Assembly (NCBI GenBank): GCA_020736575.1
Contig: JAGPYM010000002.1
Span: forward strand, 3,303,765 to 3,367,764
Length of the DNA: 64,000 nucleotides
Direction: 5' to 3'
Source of the DNA: Thelonectria olida
Lineage: Eukaryota; Ascomycota; Sordariomycetes; Hypocreales; Nectriaceae
Position 1 is the stretch's first letter; each line of letters opens with the position of its first letter. Of this stretch, positions 60,166 through 64,000 are shown piece by piece. A program made the position numbers and the translations under genes. A model generated the notes under the pieces. That model ran no database searches and was not told where the DNA came from. It worked only from the letters and a program-made list of their open reading frames with translations.

Positions 60166-61935
60166 TAGTTTATATAACTTGACTAATAATATAATATATA
60201 ATAGTTAAAATATTTAACTTTTTATTAATTAAATAATAAAAGCTATATAACTATTTATTATATATTTAAATATATAAATTTACTTAAATATATTAAGCTA
60301 ATAAAAGACTTTAATTGGCATTTAAAAAATTTATTACTTTTTAGCATTTTTATAATATTTAATATAAATATACTATTAAATATTAATTAAATAATTAATT
60401 TAAATTTTTTAAATGATAATATTTTAATTAAAAGACCTAATATATATTAATACTATTATAACCTTTTTAAATAAAAAATTAAATACTTTATATAATATTT
60501 AAAAAAGGAAAAGAAAAACTATTTTAATAATAATAATAAGCAATTTATTAAAATAATCAAATTAAATATTTAAAAGCTATAGCTCTAGGAGCTAGTATTT
60601 ATAATAGTAATAATGCAAATAGTTACTTAAAAGGGAAGGAAAGTTTAAAAATAAAAAGTGGGTTAAATAAATATAAAAGTTAAAAGAATAGGGGCTAAAA
60701 AGGTTAAATAAAAAAGAAAAGTTTAAAAAAGGTTAAAATAGATTTAAAAGCATTAAAATTAATAGAAAAAAAATATAATAATTAAATAGTAAAATATATT
60801 AAGAGTTTATATAATAATAAAAATTACTAATTATAAAGGTTTTTACTATTATAAATATAAAGATTATTAATACTAATCTTTTTAAAAGCTAGTATTATAA
60901 AAAACTATTATATTTAATTATTTCTTTTATTTAGGTTTTTAATAGCATATTAACTATTTAATTTAATAGGTATAAATATTGAGTTTTATTAAAGTAGAAA
61001 GAACTTAATTAAATTAAAATTAAAAAGTTAAATGGTACCTATTTTAATAAATAAAAGGCTAAGTTAATATAAGCTAGTAAGGTTTAATTAGCTAGCCCTT
61101 ATTAGAGTTTATAAGTTTAAGAAAATATAAGTTATAATAATATAATTATAAGTCTAGCTATCTTTTTCAACTTAAATAGAAGGATAAAATATAGTAAATT
61201 ATATGAGAGACCTATTAAAATAAGTATTTAGTAAAATATACAAGTTATATATTTTAATTATTTACTTAAACTAATAAGAAAGCTATTATAGTAAAATAAA
61301 TAACTAGCTATTTTATTAAAAATAGCTAATTTCTAAGAATAGTTATTATAATTAATAAAGTAAATAATAAACTATGTATTATAATAGGTCGTTTTTAGCT
61401 TTATAAAATAATTAAAATTTAAATTAATTTATTATAAATTAGCTATATTTGCATTTAAAGGAAGGAAGGTAAAATATAAAACTCTCTAGGTATTTAATAT
61501 ATTTACTTAATTAATAGATAGTAAGCCAATTATTATTAGTTATTTTATTATAATACTTAAATCTTTTATATTATAAGAAATAATATATAATATAATTTAA
61601 AGTTTTAATAAGAATATATACTTACTTTTTAATAATATATATATACTCTTTTCAGTATTTATAAGGTATTCTTTTTATATAATTCTAATAATTTGACTAT
61701 TTTAAATAATAGAATATTTTCAAATGTATTTATATAACTAGGTTAAAAGAAATTAAATAACTATTATATATTATTTAAAAACTAGAAGATTTAAAAGTTA
61801 ATAAGAGCGGGCTACTAATATAACTTAATTATTAAATGAAAAAATATAGCTATTTCCTTATTATAATAAACCCTAGCTTTCCCTTTAAACTAGTAAATAT
61901 TAATATAAAAAAAGCTAATAGAATGGCTATAAGCA

Positions 61936-62160
61936 GGGTTGTAATTTGTCTGACTTAAGTCTAGTCACTAAGGTAACTAGGAATTAGTAAATTAATTTAT
62001 AGTCACACTAGTGACTTTTAGTTCAGTTATAAGGGCGAATTAATTCACTTTTTTAATTATAGTCAATTAGTTAAATTTAATTAAAGAATTTAGACTTTTT
62101 TAATTAAATTTACTAACTAAATAAGTCAGACTGTTTTAGTTAAGGTTAAATGAATAATTT
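61936..62160. repeat. GGGTTGTAATTTGTC repeat, copy 1 (possible hAT-type terminus)
   Basis: Begins CAGGGTTGTAATTTGTCTGA and contains AGTCACACTAGTGACT, an inverted repeat with a four-base centre. A direct copy starts 529 bases later. The CAGGGTTG opening resembles the terminal bases of hAT transposons, but no opposite terminus was found. Confidence 0.5.
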
Positions 62161-62195
62161 AAGCTTATTTTAAGTTATATTTAAAAGATTAAAAC

Positions 62196-63425
62196 TAATT
62201 AAATATAACTATTAAAAATATAAAAACTTTAGTTTTATAATATATAACTATATATAATTATAAAGCTAACTGTTAATGATTTCTAAAAGCCCTCTATTAG
62301 GATTTTTATTTAAATACTTTAATTTACTTAAATAACTAATTTACTAAATAATATAAATAATCTAAATAATATAAAATATTATAACTAGTTTAATATAACT
62401 ACTAAAAATATAAGGATTTTAATTTTATAATATATTATTATATAAAATTATATTTTTAAGTTTAGGGTTGTGATTTGTCTAACTTAAATCTAGTTACCAA
62501 GGTAACTGGGAATTAGTAAATTAATTCACAGTCATGCTAGTAACTTTTAGTCCAGTTATAAGGGTGAATTGATTCACTTTTTTATTTAAATTCACTAACT
62601 AAATAAGTCAGACTTTTTTAGTCAAGATTAAATTAATAATTCAAGCTTATTTTAAGTAATATTTTAAAAGGTTATAACTAATTATATATAACTACTGAAA
62701 ATACAAGGGTTTTAATTTTATAATATATCTATAGATATATATATATAAATGTAACCTTATTTTATTTTTAAAAGCCTTTTAATTAGATTGTTGTTTAAAA
62801 TACACTAATGTTTTCTAATAAGGTCCATAATATAAAAGATAATAACTAATAGAATATAACTATTAAAAATATAAGGGCTTTAATGGTATAATATATATTT
62901 ATATATAATTCTAAAATTAACCTCTAATAATTTTTAAAAGCCTTCTATTAATATTTTTATTTAAATACCTTAATTTATTTAAATAACTAATTTACTTAAA
63001 TAAGTTAAATAATATAAAGAATTATACCTAATTAAATATAACTACTAAAAATATAAGGATTTTAATTTTAAAATATATAACTATATATACATATAATTTC
63101 AACCCCTAATAATTTTTAAAAGCGTTCTATTAATATTTTAATTTAAATACCTTAATTTACTTAAATACCCAATTTACCCAAATAAGCCAAATAATATAAA
63201 AATTTATAACTAGTTAAATATAACTACTAAAAATATAAGGATTTTAATTTTAAAATATATAAATATATATAAATATAATGTCAACTCCTAATAATTTTTA
63301 AAAGCCTTCGATTAATATTTTTATTTAAATACCTTAATTTACTTAAATAACCAATTTACCCAAATAAGCTAAATAATATAAAAAGCCACAACTAGTTAAA
63401 TATACCTACTAAAAATATAAGAATT
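62196..63425. repeat. Tandem array with about 182 bp period
   Basis: The landmark ATATAACTACTAAAAATATA recurs near 62203, 62393, 62677, 62854, 63036, 63218 and (as ATATACCTACT) 63400. The last four intervals are all 182 bases, the earlier ones 190, 284 and 177, the longest being interrupted by the second GGGTTG repeat. Each unit also has a TATATA run, a CTAATAATTTTTAAAAGCC block and a TTACTTAAATAACCAATTTACC block. Confidence 0.7.
62465..62670. repeat. GGGTTGTGATTTGTC repeat, copy 2
   Basis: Direct copy of the 61,936 repeat, lacking about 45 internal bases. Differences are mostly C/T or G/A (for example GTCTGACTTAAGTC versus GTCTAACTTAAATC). Confidence 0.55.
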
Positions 63426-63779
63426 TTTAAATAAATTATAATTTAAAAAGATAATATAATATAATAGCTTAATATCTATTAAATTATATAAATTTCTTTA
63501 AATATATTTATTTAATTAGAAAGCTTAAAAAGTGTTTAAATAGTTAGAACTCTATAATATCCTTATATTAGCTAATATAAATATACTATTAAAAGTAATA
63601 TAAAAGATTAATTTAGTCCTTTTAGGCTATTATATTCTAATAAAAATACTAGATATATATGAAGATAATTTTAAAATTTTTAATAGGGAAGTTAATTAAT
63701 TTAATTGCTTTTTAAATTAGGTAAGGAATAATAGGCTTAATTAAAATAACTATCTATTTTTTAAAAAAATATAAGGGTA

Positions 63780-64000
63780 TAACTTAAAGTTATAGCTTTA
63801 AGAGCTATTATATATAAAATTAATAATTTAAATAGTTATTTAAAAGGCTATAAAGGAAAAGTTTAAACATAAAAAGTGAGTTAAATAGGCAAGTGGATAT
63901 AAAAGTTAAAAAATAGGAGGGGCTAAAAGGGTTAAGCTAAAAAGAAAGTTTAAAAATAAATTAAATAGATTTAATAGTATTTAAGCTAATAGAAATAAGT
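63780..64000. repeat. Further copy of the inverted-repeat arm at the right edge
   Basis: Same order and orientation of blocks as 60,560-60,780 (TATAGCT...AGAGCTA, TTAAAAGG, AGTGAGTTAAATA, GGAGGGGCTAAAAGGGTTAA), running off the window. A second element of the same kind therefore probably ends or begins here. Confidence 0.55.

Larger units (their letters stand above)
56899..60838. mobile_element. 3.9 kb element bounded by long inverted repeats (degraded transposon or nested inverted insertion)
   Basis: The left end begins CTTTATAATTAGTAATTTTT at 56899 and the right end is its exact inverse ending at 60838. Similarity continues inward for roughly 280 bases each side, including blocks with short C runs (AGCCCCCCTAC at 57040-57051; inverse-sense AGGGGCTAAAAAGGTT near 60690). 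Clear target-site duplications are not visible. A partial left-arm copy in direct orientation lies at about 59,690-59,880, so nesting is likely. No transposase remnant is readable. Confidence 0.55.
56231..64000. repeat. AT-rich block of degraded repeats, RIP-like, continuing past the right edge
   Basis: Composition changes within about 30 bases near 56,231 from balanced to nearly pure A/T; many 60-base stretches have six or fewer G/C. Every frame is stop-saturated and no motif-bearing peptide remains. TpA is very common and CpA/TpG are scarce by eye, and related repeat copies differ mostly by C/T or G/A changes, as repeat-induced point mutation produces. No telomeric TTAGGG array, rRNA, tRNA or mitochondrial gene is visible. 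It could be an interstitial AT-rich isochore, a subtelomere or a centromere flank. Confidence 0.9.

Noticed and set aside
56231..64000. AT-rich block as a mitochondrial DNA insertion or mitochondrial contig part
   Set aside because: No mitochondrial gene, tRNA or rRNA is readable, and the internal repeats with transition differences fit mutated nuclear transposons better.
56231..64000. Telomere
   Set aside because: No TTAGGG/CCCTAA array is present in the visible part; a subtelomeric position remains possible but unproved.

Overview
The window comes from the nuclear genome of a filamentous ascomycete. The genes carry 48-90 nt introns with GTAAGT-like donors and CTRAY branch sites, and the proteins are Pezizomycotina types: an Msp1/Str3/Tms1/Bst1/Pms1/Arh1/Mcm3/Exo70 housekeeping set and a peroxisomal/mitochondrial carnitine acetyltransferase ending in AKL. 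I infer Sordariomycetes, probably Hypocreales, but the sequence alone does not settle the genus.

Layout. From 1 to about 56.2 kb the DNA is a normal gene-dense euchromatic block with 18 confident protein genes, in order: mcd4 (partial, -), pcs1/csm1 (-), msp1 (+), str3 (+), tms1 (-), a nodulin-like MFS carrier (+), bst1 (-), pms1 (+), a four-TM membrane protein (-), arh1 (+), etfA (-), swi3/rsc8 (+), cat2 (+), cap1/srv2 (-), mak32 (+), mcm3 (-), exo70 (+), a giant RNA-end-processing fusion (-) and an unrecognised 336-residue gene (-). A possible 39-residue Cys-rich microprotein lies between exo70 and the fusion gene. I reconstructed splice sites from donor/acceptor motifs and reading phase. 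Every complete gene except pms1 closes to a whole number of codons.

From about 56,231 to the end (7.8 kb) composition switches abruptly to almost pure A/T. No coding survives there. Degraded repeats can be seen: a 3.9 kb element with long inverted terminal repeats, a dispersed 110-150 bp family, an 84 bp tandem duplication, a roughly 182 bp tandem array, and two direct copies of a motif that looks like a hAT terminus. Copies differ mainly by C/T and G/A transitions, as expected of repeat-induced point mutation (RIP).

How genes relate. Several genes serve mitochondrial or peroxisomal electron and acyl traffic: arh1 and etfA lie tail to tail 69 bp apart, cat2 is 4 kb further on, and msp1 does outer-membrane quality control. 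Two act on GPI anchors in the ER (mcd4, bst1). Two are replication/repair genes with ACGCGT boxes upstream (mcm3, pms1). Most neighbours are divergent or convergent pairs of unrelated function, as is usual in fungi.

Most notable finds: the single-chain protein with 2H phosphoesterase, endonuclease/exonuclease/phosphatase, poly(A)-polymerase-like and MJ1316/DUF504 domains (50,387-54,152); a monopolin subunit with four AT-hook cores; a dual-start cat2 gene; a frame break in pms1; and the structured AT-rich block.
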